Assembly: GCF_000764185.1 (NCBI RefSeq) | Contig: NZ_JQEC01000039.1 | Coordinates: forward strand, 156,147 to 220,146 | Origin: Colwellia psychrerythraea | GTDB taxonomy: Bacteria > Pseudomonadota > Gammaproteobacteria > Enterobacterales > Alteromonadaceae | Direction of reading: 5' to 3' | DNA: 64,000 nt | Part shown: positions 19,004 to 27,426 of the stretch, in pieces | How positions within the stretch are numbered: the stretch's first letter is position 1 | How the letters are laid out: every line of letters starts with the position of its first letter | Program-made: the position numbers and the translations under genes | The notes under the pieces: model-generated | Seen by the model: only the letters and a program-made list of their open reading frames with translations | Database searches by the model: none | What the model was told of the DNA's origin: nothing

Positions 19004-19825
19004 ATGCTAAAAACGAATAAAATAAAGTTGTTATCTTATAAAGGGTTGTTCACTATAGCCGCAACGTGTGTAATGAGCTTTTCAGTACAAGCAAACTTAA
19101 TGACTGGCTATCTAACACTTGTTGATACTACAACTGCCGAATGTTCTTCTTATTGTACCAATTATAGCTCTACTTTTGATGGCGGTGAAATGCAAGCCTC
19201 AGCCGAGTCTACAATTAATGGAAGTGGTTCATCAGCTAGTGCATTGTCAGACTTAACTGGTAGCACCTATTTGCCAAATTTAAAAGTCAAGTCAACTGCT
19301 TCTGCTAATTATTCAGGAGTAGCTAATGCTTATGCTGTACAAAGGTATAAATATACAGGACCTAGCTATAAAACCATTAGCATAAATCTTAATTTACATG
19401 GTTCAAGTATGGAAAATACAGCTAATGATGAAACTTATATTAGCTCTAATACCGGCATAGTTATGGGCGCAGAGCTTGATTATTACCCAAATTTTGACCT
19501 CCTATATGAATTAGGTACTGAGTTTGCTGCTGTTGCAAGTATGAGAATTAGAAATGGCATTGATGTAAATGAAGCTGGTGTATTAAATTTTGATGTTAAC
19601 CCAGGTGATATTTTTTTTGTAATTTCAGATATGAAGGCAACTGCACAAGATGGTTATTCTGATGCATGGAATACTTTAACTATGAATTTTACAGACCCAA
19701 CTAATTTAGTTGCTGCTAGCGCCCCTACAGGTCCTGTACCAAGCATTCCAGAACCCAAAATAATTTTATTATTTGTTTTTGCTCTATTTAGTTTAAATAT
19801 GCGTCGCCTTAACAAGGCTAAGTGA
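19004..19825 (+). CDS. PEP-CTERM sorting domain-containing secreted protein
   Basis: Secreted protein of 273 residues. The N-terminal signal peptide (SYKGLFTIAATCVMSFSVQA) and the C-terminal PEP-CTERM signal are clear: IPEPKIILLFVFALFSL followed by the basic tail NMRRLNKAK. Such proteins are cleaved by exosortase and anchored or released at the envelope. The central region is rich in S, T, N and A, with a Cys pair in ECSSYC, and has no recognised catalytic motif. It lies just before the decayed second gcvP end. No exosortase is encoded in the window. Confidence 0.85.
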   Translation: MLKTNKIKLLSYKGLFTIAATCVMSFSVQANLMTGYLTLVDTTTAECSSYCTNYSSTFDGGEMQASAESTINGSGSSASALSDLTGSTYLPNLKVKSTASANYSGVANAYAVQRYKYTGPSYKTISINLNLHGSSMENTANDETYISSNTGIVMGAELDYYPNFDLLYELGTEFAAVASMRIRNGIDVNEAGVLNFDVNPGDIFFVISDMKATAQDGYSDAWNTLTMNFTDPTNLVAASAPTGPVPSIPEPKIILLFVFALFSLNMRRLNKAK

Positions 19826-19883
19826 CTTATCATTATGGTTAAGTTTGATAAGGAGTCTTTATTGTGACTGGTATAGTAAAAAT

Positions 19884-19989
19884 CGCTGCAGTCAACAAAT
19901 TCTAACCAACGGTTAACCCTATTGATGATGTATACGGGGATCGTAATTTGGTTTGTAATTGTCCTTCAATTGAAAGTTATATGGACTAA
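19884..19989 (+). pseudogene. decayed duplicate of the gcvP 3' end
   Basis: About 100 bases match the end of gcvP (about 13972-14075). In frame they read [21 protein letters not shown], then LVCNCPSIESYMD and a stop, where gcvP has [31 protein letters not shown] in parts. The Trp codon became TAA. The match continues through the post-gene spacer (GTTGATATA) to the terminator. No further gcvP sequence lies upstream. It is a clear partial duplication, not a gene. Confidence 0.9.
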
Positions 19990-20022
19990 TTTTTTGATGA
20001 TCACTAGTTGATATAAACTAAT

Positions 20023-20049
20023 AAAAAGCGAGCTTAGGCTCGTTTTTTT
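20023..20049 (+). terminator. second copy of the gcv terminator
   Basis: AAAAAGCGAGC-TTAG-GCTCG followed by a T tract, nearly identical to 14099-14125. It belongs to the duplicated gcvP 3' segment and probably now terminates the PEP-CTERM transcript. Confidence 0.8.
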
Positions 20050-20187
20050 TGTTTTAGTTTATCCTCGTGACTTTATTGTAGATATCCCCTGTTTTAATTT
20101 GTCATAAAGTTTACAAACATCTGGTAAGAGAAATACTTATAGGGTAACTTTGGCTTGCCAATTTGGCTTTTTATAAAGGATTATAAA

Positions 20188-21021
20188 ATGAAAAATATAC
20201 TTAAACTTTCACTTTGTGCATTGTTAACAAGCAGTGCGCTTTATGCTCAAGCAGCCGATACACTTTACGGGAGTGAGTTTTTAACTAGCACACCAAGCTC
20301 GTTCTCTTTTCCTACCTTAGATTTATCTCAGCCGACATACGCGAGTATGCATGTTACAGATATCGTAACCGGCAGTATGGGTAATCAAAAAATAATTGAA
20401 AAACTCACATTGCAATTTAACAATGCTAGTACCCTTGATGTAACTAATTTTAGAAACGTTAACGGTTATTATATTGCAGTAGTTGAAGATGCATGGGTTT
20501 TTAGAAAATTATTGGTGATTGTTGAAAACGTAAATTTCGACCAGCCCGACAATTTTACCGTCAGATTAAAAGTTGTTGAATATACTTCAAATATTGATGA
20601 ATTAACATTTGCAGGAGGAACAGAACTGGCGGTAATCCATGGGAATCTAATAGATAAAACACCAAAAAAGCTTGTGGATAAAGCAACTTTAAACGTTAAC
20701 GGAAAAGAACTGATTCTCTCCTTAAAAGATAGAATAGGTCATTACAGCCCTGATCCTCTAAATATGCCTATTCCGGGCTATGAACATGGTTTTGAAATTG
20801 AAGCGACTTGGATGGGACATGGTACAAAAACATTCTTTTTGCCACTACCCAATAATGGTAGTCAAACTAATAATATAACTCCTATCAGGCTTAATATTGA
20901 AGAAATCAATGATCCGAATGGAACAATAATAATTCTGTCTGTTGAATATAAAGATTCATATGGTGGCTCTTTTAGCTCATCTCAGCATTTATTGAATGAT
21001 ATTTTAGTACAAGTATTTTAA
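20188..21021 (+). CDS. secreted protein of unknown function
   Basis: Not recognised. The ATG at 20188 has AAAGGA seven bases upstream and gives a good Sec signal peptide (MKNILKLSLCALLTSSALYA, then QA); a longer in-frame start at 20155 would bury the signal and is less likely. The mature part of about 255 residues is rich in beta-type residues (alternating V, T, N, I) without cysteines, suggesting an all-beta periplasmic or extracellular protein. A terminator follows at 21065. It is monocistronic. Confidence 0.7.
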   Translation: MKNILKLSLCALLTSSALYAQAADTLYGSEFLTSTPSSFSFPTLDLSQPTYASMHVTDIVTGSMGNQKIIEKLTLQFNNASTLDVTNFRNVNGYYIAVVEDAWVFRKLLVIVENVNFDQPDNFTVRLKVVEYTSNIDELTFAGGTELAVIHGNLIDKTPKKLVDKATLNVNGKELILSLKDRIGHYSPDPLNMPIPGYEHGFEIEATWMGHGTKTFFLPLPNNGSQTNNITPIRLNIEEINDPNGTIIILSVEYKDSYGGSFSSSQHLLNDILVQVF

Positions 21022-21064
21022 TATCACTAATCACATTTTAATTTAATAACCCCCGCTTTAACAC

Positions 21065-21095
21065 AAAAGCCAGTTAGTGTTTTTACTGGCTTTTT
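21065..21095 (+). terminator. rho-independent terminator
   Basis: AAAAGCCAGT and ACTGGCTTTTT arms around a 10-base loop, 43 bases after the stop of the secreted protein gene. From here to 21489 no gene was found. One short open stretch near 21205-21282 (RFFVAVMITLCALPTLASS) resembles a stray signal peptide without a mature protein. Confidence 0.8.
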
Positions 21096-21489
21096 ACATG
21101 CGAATTTTAACAAGTAATCGCTATATTAACCTTAACAAGTTATTAGGCCATCCTAATAACTTGTTCTTAAAAAATAGAGCTTTAAACAAAAAAGCGAAGA
21201 AGAAGAGGTTCGATTTTTTGTGGCTGTAATGATCACTTTGTGCGCATTGCCGACATTAGCTTCAAGTGTTTTTGCAATATAATTTCTAATGTTTTTATGA
21301 TACTACTGGGAATTCTCAGTAATATCCATCGAGCACTCAATTAATCACGTTAAGTTGTTAAAACAACTAAAAAAACAGAACTAATCCCTTGAGGTTAAGA
21401 GGGGGTGGTATACTTCAAAGAAATCGAGTAGATGGGAGTTTCTGAGCCGTCTACATAATATACTGTTTTATTTATACATAAGGATAAAT

Positions 21490-21822
21490 ATGAAAATCAA
21501 AATATACTCTGGAGTTATACTCCTTTTGTTGATCATCTCGAGTTACTCATTGCATGCTAGAAATTGGACTTCTGGTTACACAATTACAAAAGTATATGAT
21601 CAAAGGCCTTATAAAGCACAACTTGACATTGATATATCTCCTAAGCTACATGAATGTACCACTCTATCATTTGTTATAGGAGAAGGCGGACTCACTGATG
21701 ACCACCTAAATAGAATACTTAGTGTGTCATTAGTAGCACTTACTACAGGTAAACAAGTAGGCGGACTTTGGGCTGATGTAGCAGACAAATGCATCGCAAC
21801 TAATATACATATTTCCAAATAA
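21490..21822 (+). CDS. small secreted protein of unknown function
   Basis: 110 residues, not recognised. The ATG is preceded by AAGGATAA. An N-terminal signal peptide (YSGVILLLLIISSYSLHA) precedes a mature part of about 86 residues with two cysteines (in LHECTTLSF and DKCIATN) that could form one disulfide. Also visible is IGEGGLTDDHLNRILSVSL. It is one of several small exported proteins scattered among repeats at 20-23 kb. No neighbour gives a functional clue. Confidence 0.6.
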   Translation: MKIKIYSGVILLLLIISSYSLHARNWTSGYTITKVYDQRPYKAQLDIDISPKLHECTTLSFVIGEGGLTDDHLNRILSVSLVALTTGKQVGGLWADVADKCIATNIHISK

Positions 21823-22034
21823 ATATAACAAGTAATTCTACAGAATACGCAAATGTTAGCCATCGCTTCGCGATTATTGTCAACGTTAATTAGGATTATC
21901 GATACAAAACCTAATCCAAATATACTATTTCATATAAATGGCTAATGTCAGCAATGTGGTAGAAGTGAGCCTTAGCTTTTACCCAATGGATAGTTAAAAA
22001 TACTTCAGTGAAATAAATAGGTGTAGAGTAAATT

Positions 22035-22392
22035 TAAATGACTTTTCGCGGTGGCGACGACACGCAAAAGAGAAGGGGCCTTCACGCGCTACACCTAAGT
22101 TAAGTCTTTTGGAATTCCTCGGCGCTGCTAAATCAAACGTAATCTCACATTCAGCATAATATCTTCGTCGTACAGCAGTGAAGGCACATCAGGAGCATAT
22201 TGTCCTGACGTCGAGGGCTGCCGTTGTTCAGGGATGACTTATATTATGAGCTTAGCGGCAGGAGTTATGGTTTACGCTAGTTGAAATTGAAAGCTGAATG
22301 TTCTGCTGAGTTGGGCGCTCTGAGGATTAAAAAGGGGGGAAGCGGAGCGGTCGTTCCTCTTTTCGTGCCGTCGCCACCGAGACGCCATAGTG
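22035..22392. repeat. composite repeat, copy 3 (both ends present)
   Basis: Left end ACTTTTCGCGGTGGCGACGACAC, right end GTCGCCACCGAGACGCC. The interior carries CACATCAGGAGCATATTGTC and a block, GAGCTTAGCGGCAGGAGTTA, shared with the fragment at 29285. The small open frames here (22277-22459 minus, 22475-22657 plus) are not supported as genes. Confidence 0.8.
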
Positions 22393-22722
22393 GCGATACC
22401 CTTATTAACATTTTGTAATGGTCAATTAAAACTGGAGATCTTAAGACACTCATTTTCAATGCATTATATTTCTGGTGTGGTACCTAGCAAAACCTAGGAA
22501 GGCCAAACATCTAAAATCGTTACATTCTTCTCATCTTTTAAAATCCATTGTATTCATTAATACCTATATAGCTTGTTACGTTATGTTACAAGTAGTTACC
22601 TTTAGTTGTTTGACAGTTTATCTTATATGTGTTGAAAGTTTATTGTGGCTATGTTAAAAGATTAGTTAGTCGATTGTTTTTTAAGCACACTATAACAAAA
22701 CCAAAATATGGGAAAATGCATA

Positions 22723-23127
22723 ATGAATAAATCACCGTTAATAAAAGCCATACTACTTGTTACAATTTTTATTTTTATCTCTGTATCTCCTGTAAGAGCA
22801 AATGATTGTACTCTTGCAGTAGAATCAATAAATCAACTTATTATTAAAGCAAATTTTGCCCTTGACTCAAATGATTTTGACCAAGTCAGTGATATTGCTA
22901 GTGACCTAAAATATAATGCTCAATCTATTTTGAATGCTGCTGATAGCTGTGATTGTGATGATGCTTATTATACGGCTGAAGTTATATTAGAAAATGCTCA
23001 ATCGGCTTATCTAGCTGATGATCTGAAGGAGTCGGTTGTCTTTATTCATTTACTGAAAAAAGGAGCAAATGCTGCAATGACACATGCTAAAAGTTGTGGA
23101 ACGTTGGTCACTAAGGTAAATAATTAG
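22723..23127 (+). CDS. small secreted protein of unknown function, Cys-rich motif
   Basis: Not recognised. From the ATG at 22723 the product has 134 residues; an in-frame ATG at 22708 would add five. The signal peptide is LIKAILLVTIFIFISVSPVRA with likely cleavage before NDCT. The mature part is helical and acidic, with cysteines in NDCTLAV, SCDCDDAYY and AKSCGT. The pattern AN-A-LDSNDFDQVSDIAS and AQSAYLADDLKESV suggests two repeated helical hairpins, TPR-like in flavour. It ends 18 bases before a composite repeat. Confidence 0.6.
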   Translation: MNKSPLIKAILLVTIFIFISVSPVRANDCTLAVESINQLIIKANFALDSNDFDQVSDIASDLKYNAQSILNAADSCDCDDAYYTAEVILENAQSAYLADDLKESVVFIHLLKKGANAAMTHAKSCGTLVTKVNN

Positions 23128-23149
23128 AAAATAAATGGGCTCAGAGTCA

Positions 23150-23822
23150 ATTTAAATGTTTTGTTGCAGTGGCAACTATATCTAGAAGCCAGAGTGAGAC
23201 TACCTCCACTCTGGCTTCCTCCCTTTGGAATCCCTCGGCGCTGTTAACAAACGTATTCTTCAATTCACTCAAGTGTTATCGAAGTTCTTTCAAGTAAAGG
23301 CACTGATGGCACATCAGGACTATATGCTCCTGCATTGTCTTATAAGGTACATTCTGTCGTCATGTGCCGACAACGCTTTGTTCATCATCCATGATGAACA
23401 TACGTGAACACTTTCTTTCATTTCAGGGTTTGTTTAAGCAGATCTGTTACTTTTAACTAATCAAAAACTTTACTATTAGTTTAATAAAACAGAGCATCCA
23501 AAATCTTCCAATCCCATCACAGCGTTGAAAGTTTAATTTTGATCAGCAGTTAATCGATGACAGCCATGGATGGCTGGAACTGACGTTGCGCATGGATGAG
23601 CATTCGTCAGGAATCGATAACTGCAAGAATTTAACTTTCAGTTTTAGCTGAGTGGGCGCCACGGGGATTCCAAAGGGGCTTTTGGCGTGTAACGCCCCTT
23701 TGGGTGTGGTCGCCACCGCGACGTCAAGCGGGGAATTAAACTCAAGCTAAAGTTGCATGCATCAAACAGAGTAAAACATTGGAGTTCGCCCCTTTGAATG
23801 GAGTCGCCACTGCGACATTAAG
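23150..23822. repeat. composite repeat, copy 4 (longest well-preserved copy)
   Basis: Left end ATGTTTTGTTGCAGTGGCAAC is diverged; right end GTCGCCACCGCGACGTCAAG at 23709 is intact, and a second end follows at 23808. The interior matches copy 2 from GAGCATCCAAAATCTTCCAA to the right terminus. Palindromes: a 22-base one at 23389-23410 with arms TGTTC/GAACA around CATCATCCATGATG, and AGCCATGGATGGCT at 23562-23575. Compare TTGCC/GGCAA and GGCC/GGCC at the same places in copy 2. No gene lies in 23128-23912. Confidence 0.85.
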
Positions 23823-23912
23823 TAATGTTAAACTTTTTGATAATATTTAAGTTCTTTAGTTTTATACCGATACAGAGAAATAGTAAATAATCTTATTAGG
23901 GATAGAACAAAA

Positions 23913-24332
23913 ATGGAATTACGTACAGAACAACTGCAAGCTACTATTGCGCCAGCATATCAGGAAAAAATTTCAGCTTCCGAACCGGCACCTATGAAGG
24001 TTTCCGCTGAAATAAATACATCCTCCTCAGAGCACTTAAAAACGGATCAAGTCACCATTTCAGAAGAAGCGCGTGAAAAAAGTACTAATGATAAAAATCA
24101 AGCAGCAATGAGAAAAATACTAGGGCAAGAAGAGGTTAGCGGGACTAATGGTGAAAAACAAAAGACAGTAGATGAAAAAATTGCTGAGTTGCAAGAAAAG
24201 ATCGCCGAATTAATCGCAGAAATAGCTCAAGAGCGCAGAAATGGTGATGAAGAAAGGACGAAGAGCATGGAAGCCGAATTAGCTATGTTAAATGCGCAGC
24301 TACTACAATTAATTGAGAAAAAAATGGGATAG
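23913..24332 (+). CDS. coiled-coil protein, FlxA-like in pattern
   Basis: 139 residues, cytoplasmic by composition, no signal peptide. The N-terminal half is S/T/E-rich and contains DQVTISEEAREKS, similar to segments in FlxA/flagellar-regulator-like proteins. The second half (about residues 85-135) is a strong coiled coil: KIAELQEKIAELIAEIAQER, then EAELAMLNAQLLQLIEKK. A ribosome binding site AGGGA precedes the ATG. Function unknown; the FlxA comparison is by pattern only. It stands alone between two composite repeats. Confidence 0.55.
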   Translation: MELRTEQLQATIAPAYQEKISASEPAPMKVSAEINTSSSEHLKTDQVTISEEAREKSTNDKNQAAMRKILGQEEVSGTNGEKQKTVDEKIAELQEKIAELIAEIAQERRNGDEERTKSMEAELAMLNAQLLQLIEKKMG

Positions 24333-24374
24333 ACTCTGTAACAAAATCTGTTACAGGCTCGATTTCAATATAAT

Positions 24375-24962
24375 AAATGGGATAATAGTCAATTTAAATG
24401 TTTTGTTGCAGTGGCGACGATATCTATAAGCCAGAGTAAGACTACCTCCACTCTTTTTTCCTCTGGAATCTCCCAGCGCTGCTAACAAACGACTTCTTCA
24501 ATTCACTAAAGTGTTATCGAAGCTCTTTAAAGTCAAGACGCTGATGACATATCTGGACAATATGCACCTGCATTGTCTAATAAGCTGCACCCATACAGAG
24601 TCATGATAAACATACGTGAACACTTTCATTCTTTTAGTGTTTGTTAAAGCAGACTTAGAGATTGTTGATGCTGTGGTTATCTTAACAAGCAAAGAGCTTT
24701 TGGTTGTTAGGCGGCTACTTGTTACCAAGTACTCCAAATCCCATCTCAGTGAATAAACCTCAATTTTGTAAAGTGTCAGTCAAGCTAAACCATGGATGGC
24801 GAAGACTGCCGCTTTTCATGGACGAATATCGGCAGGTATTGACTGTAAACACAAAACTGATGATTTATGCTTTCACTGAGTAGGGCGCTTTGGGGATTGA
24901 AAAGGAGAGCGGAGCGGTCGTTCCCCTTTTCGTATGGTCGCCACCGCGATGCCAAGCAGAGA
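24375..24962. repeat. composite repeat, copy 5 (both ends present)
   Basis: Left end TTTTGTTGCAGTGGCGACGATA, right end GGTCGCCACCGCGATGCCAAG. The interior includes one TGCATTGTCTAATAAG linker near 24570, followed by the diverged hairpin GCTGCACCCATACAG, and CCATGGATGG near 24790. The right third (TTTATGCTTTCACTGAGTAG, GGGATTGAAAAGG) is shared with 37335-37432. The remainder of the gap to 25121 is non-coding. Confidence 0.8.
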
Positions 24963-25121
24963 ATCAGACTCAATCAGAATTATAAAAAATGAAAGAGGCA
25001 GTTTCATACATTTCAACGTTTATTCAAGCAGGCTTGGTGCAGTTCTACCTGAGTTAAACGCATAAGTCTGTCAATATTTAGGAAACTTGTTACAATGCTG
25101 TTTTTTGATTTTAGGTAGACT

Positions 25122-25451
25122 ATGAATAACAGTAATGATCCCCTACACGGCGTGAAACTTGAACAGATCCTCACCGAACTGGAGAAGAAAGTTGGTTGGG
25201 AGAAGATGGGGGAGTTACTTAATATTCGTTGTTTCATCAATAACCCGCGTCTTAAATCAAGTTTGAAATTTCTGCGTACAACCCCTTGGGCACGTAGTAG
25301 AGTTGAAATTTTATACCTAAAAACTTTTTGTAGTAAACATAAAGAAACGGGGAAATTAATCAGGGCGATACTCGCCCAGAGTAAAGCTGAAGCAGAAAAG
25401 ACTTCCACCAAGCCAACTCCCTTTGTTTGGCCAACATCTAAAAATAAATAG
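25122..25451 (+). CDS. VF530 family DNA-binding protein (DUF2132)
   Basis: 109 residues. Residues 5-75 match the VF530/DUF2132 family: NDPLHGVKLEQILTELEKK, VGWEKMGELLNI, CFINNPRLKSSLKFLRTTPW and ARSRVEILYL. The Vibrio member has a helical DNA-binding fold; a nucleoid or regulatory role is a family-level guess. The C-terminal KAEAEKTSTKPTPFVW tail is probably disordered. AGGTAG precedes the ATG. It stands alone. Confidence 0.87.
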   Translation: MNNSNDPLHGVKLEQILTELEKKVGWEKMGELLNIRCFINNPRLKSSLKFLRTTPWARSRVEILYLKTFCSKHKETGKLIRAILAQSKAEAEKTSTKPTPFVWPTSKNK

Positions 25452-25554
25452 ACTTATGCCTCACTGAAGACATTAGTATTTGAAAAATTTTGTATGTTTT
25501 GATCTACATCGGACATGGCTTAACAATCACATTCCTATAGCAGGTTCCCGATAG

Positions 25555-25605
25555 CTGACGTTCCCCTTTTTGTGTAGTCGCCACCGCGACGCCAAGCAGG
25601 AGAAG
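25555..25605. repeat. composite repeat, right-end fragment
   Basis: TTCCCCTTTTTGTGTAGTCG followed by CCACCGCGACGCCAAGCAGG, the right terminus only. It lies in the gap between the VF530 gene and the 3' end of the helicase gene. Confidence 0.75.
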
Positions 25606-25683
25606 AAAACTCCAAACTTATAAGTTAATCACTAACAAAAGTAACAATGATAGCTAGTTTCAAAGGACAATTGATGCTTGTCC

Positions 25684-26910
25684 TTATTTCCTCTTTGTTC
25701 TTGTTCTATTTGGTTTCTTACCTGTTTTTTTTACCTGTTTCTTTTTCTTGTCTTGTATAGGTGCTTTTGAGAATTCTTTATGGAAAGGCTGTTCTGTAAC
25801 AACAGGAATAACTTGCCCTATGCTATTTTCAATATTGGTTAATTGCCTTATATCATTTTCTACAGCAAATGAAATGGCCATGCCACTTTTCCCAGCACGA
25901 GCTGTTCGTCCTATACGGTGTATGTAGTTTCTTGGATCTTCAGGAAGGTTATAGTTAATGACTAAGGTAATATTATTAACATCAATGCCACGAGCTGCAA
26001 CATCTGTTGCAACTAATACTCTTAAAGTAGAGTTTTTAAAGTTTTGTAACGCTTCCTCTCTAACTGCCTGTGTTTTACCACTGTGAAGGCTAGCAGCAGT
26101 TATTGATGCATCTTCTAGTGCTTTAACAATAATGTCGGCGCCATACTTTGTTTTGCAAAAGATAAGCACTTTTTCATAGTCAGGTTTTGCTAGTATGTTA
26201 AATAGCGCAGCTACTTTATTAGATTTATCAAGCTGGTATACACTTTGATTAACTAAGTCGATAGTAACCATTTGTGCAGCAATTTGAATTTTTGTTGGCT
26301 CTGTTAATATGGCTGTCGCTAGTATCTCTATTTCAGCAGGCATAGTCGCTGAAAATAATAGTGTTTGTCGCTTCTTTGGCAGTTTAGATATGATGTTTTG
26401 CACATCGTTAAAGAAGCCCATATCAAGCATGGTATCTGCTTCATCTAATACAAATACTTCTAACGCCGCAAAATTTATATCGCCGGTTTCAATTAAATCC
26501 AATAACCTACCAGGGGTGGCCACTAAAATATCAAGTCCAAGTGCGATAGCGTCAACTTGAGCTTGTCTTCCTACACCACCATAAACAACCTTAGTTTTAA
26601 GCCCTAAACCATCAGAGTAGTCATCAATGTTTTGCATTATTTGCGAGGCAAGCTCACGTGTGGGCGTTAGTATGAGTGAACGTGTGCTCTTAACTTTGAT
26701 ATCAATTTTATTTCGGCCAAAATTATTGATAATAGGTAATGAAAAGGCCGCCGTTTTTCCTGTTCCCGTTTGCGCTATACCAAGAAGGTCATTGCCCTTA
26801 ATAAGAACTGGGATACATTCTTTTTGGATTGGTGTGGGCTGTGTATAGCCTTTCAGACTAACTCGGTCAATAATTGACTCTAAAAGTGAAAATGCTTTAA
26901 ATTCTGACAT
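25684..26910 (-). CDS. DEAD-box RNA helicase (RhlE-like)
   Basis: ATP-dependent RNA helicase with all core motifs in order: Q motif (GYTQPTPIQKE), Walker A AQTGTGKTAAF, PTRELASQ, GG, TPGRL, DEAD, SAT, then RGIDV and HRIGRTARAGKSG in domain 2. The C-terminal tail is very basic (KKKKQVKKTGKKPNRTRTKRK in parts), fitting RNA binding and the RhlE branch. The ATG at 26910 gives MSEFKAF; a TTG start at 26934 is less likely. Helicases of this type are often cold-induced in marine bacteria, but no cold-shock element was identified here. Confidence 0.92.
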   Translation of the reverse strand: MSEFKAFSLLESIIDRVSLKGYTQPTPIQKECIPVLIKGNDLLGIAQTGTGKTAAFSLPIINNFGRNKIDIKVKSTRSLILTPTRELASQIMQNIDDYSDGLGLKTKVVYGGVGRQAQVDAIALGLDILVATPGRLLDLIETGDINFAALEVFVLDEADTMLDMGFFNDVQNIISKLPKKRQTLLFSATMPAEIEILATAILTEPTKIQIAAQMVTIDLVNQSVYQLDKSNKVAALFNILAKPDYEKVLIFCKTKYGADIIVKALEDASITAASLHSGKTQAVREEALQNFKNSTLRVLVATDVAARGIDVNNITLVINYNLPEDPRNYIHRIGRTARAGKSGMAISFAVENDIRQLTNIENSIGQVIPVVTEQPFHKEFSKAPIQDKKKKQVKKTGKKPNRTRTKRK

Positions 26911-26994
26911 GCGGTCTCGGTATTCTTTAATCAATAGGCGGTTATTCTAACAGAATGCTTTAACATGTTTAAGGCGTATTCAAGATGGCTCTGT

Positions 26995-27400
26995 GTAAAC
27001 TGAAATGTTTTGTCCTGATGGTGAAGATACCGAGAATAAAGATGGAAATTGCCTCCTCTATTGCTTATCCCTTTGGTGTCCGTAGGCGCTGCTAACAGAC
27101 GATTTATTCAATGCACTCATGTGTTTTGAAGCTCTTTAAAGTCAAGGCGGTGATGGCACATCAGGACAATGTGTTCAGGAGAATGTGTTCAAGATAATAT
27201 GCTCCTGCATTATCTAATAAGGTACTTCCTGTACGTACCGTCTGCATTCTTTAATAAGTCACATCCATGTGACGTTTGCATTGTCTAATAAGCTGCATCC
27301 ATGCAGCGTTATGTGCCGATAGTGTTTTTTTACCATCATAATTAACTTTGCATTGACCACAAACATCTGTTTCACAACCAGTATTAATTATGAAAAAATT
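26995..27400. repeat. composite repeat, copy 6 with a linker/hairpin array
   Basis: Left part of the family (CTGAAATGTTTTGTC, then GGCGCTGCTAACAGACGA). It then shows three linkers near TGCATTGTCTAATAAG at about 27206, 27243 and 27278, each followed by a different palindrome: GTACTTCCTGTAC (27222-27234), GTCACATCCATGTGAC (27258-27273) and GCTGCATCCATGCAGC (27292-27307). The right inverted terminus is missing. No gene is seen between 26935 and 27426. Confidence 0.8.
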
Positions 27401-27426
27401 GTTTCGCAGGGCATACCTACGTTGTC

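Noticed and set aside
22277..22657. Two 60-codon frames around the 22 kb repeat
   Set aside because: One lies inside the composite repeat; the other lacks a ribosome binding site and any recognisable pattern.
27206..27307. CRISPR array
   Set aside because: The constant linker is only about 16 bases, the variable parts are palindromes and not unique spacers, and there are no cas genes.
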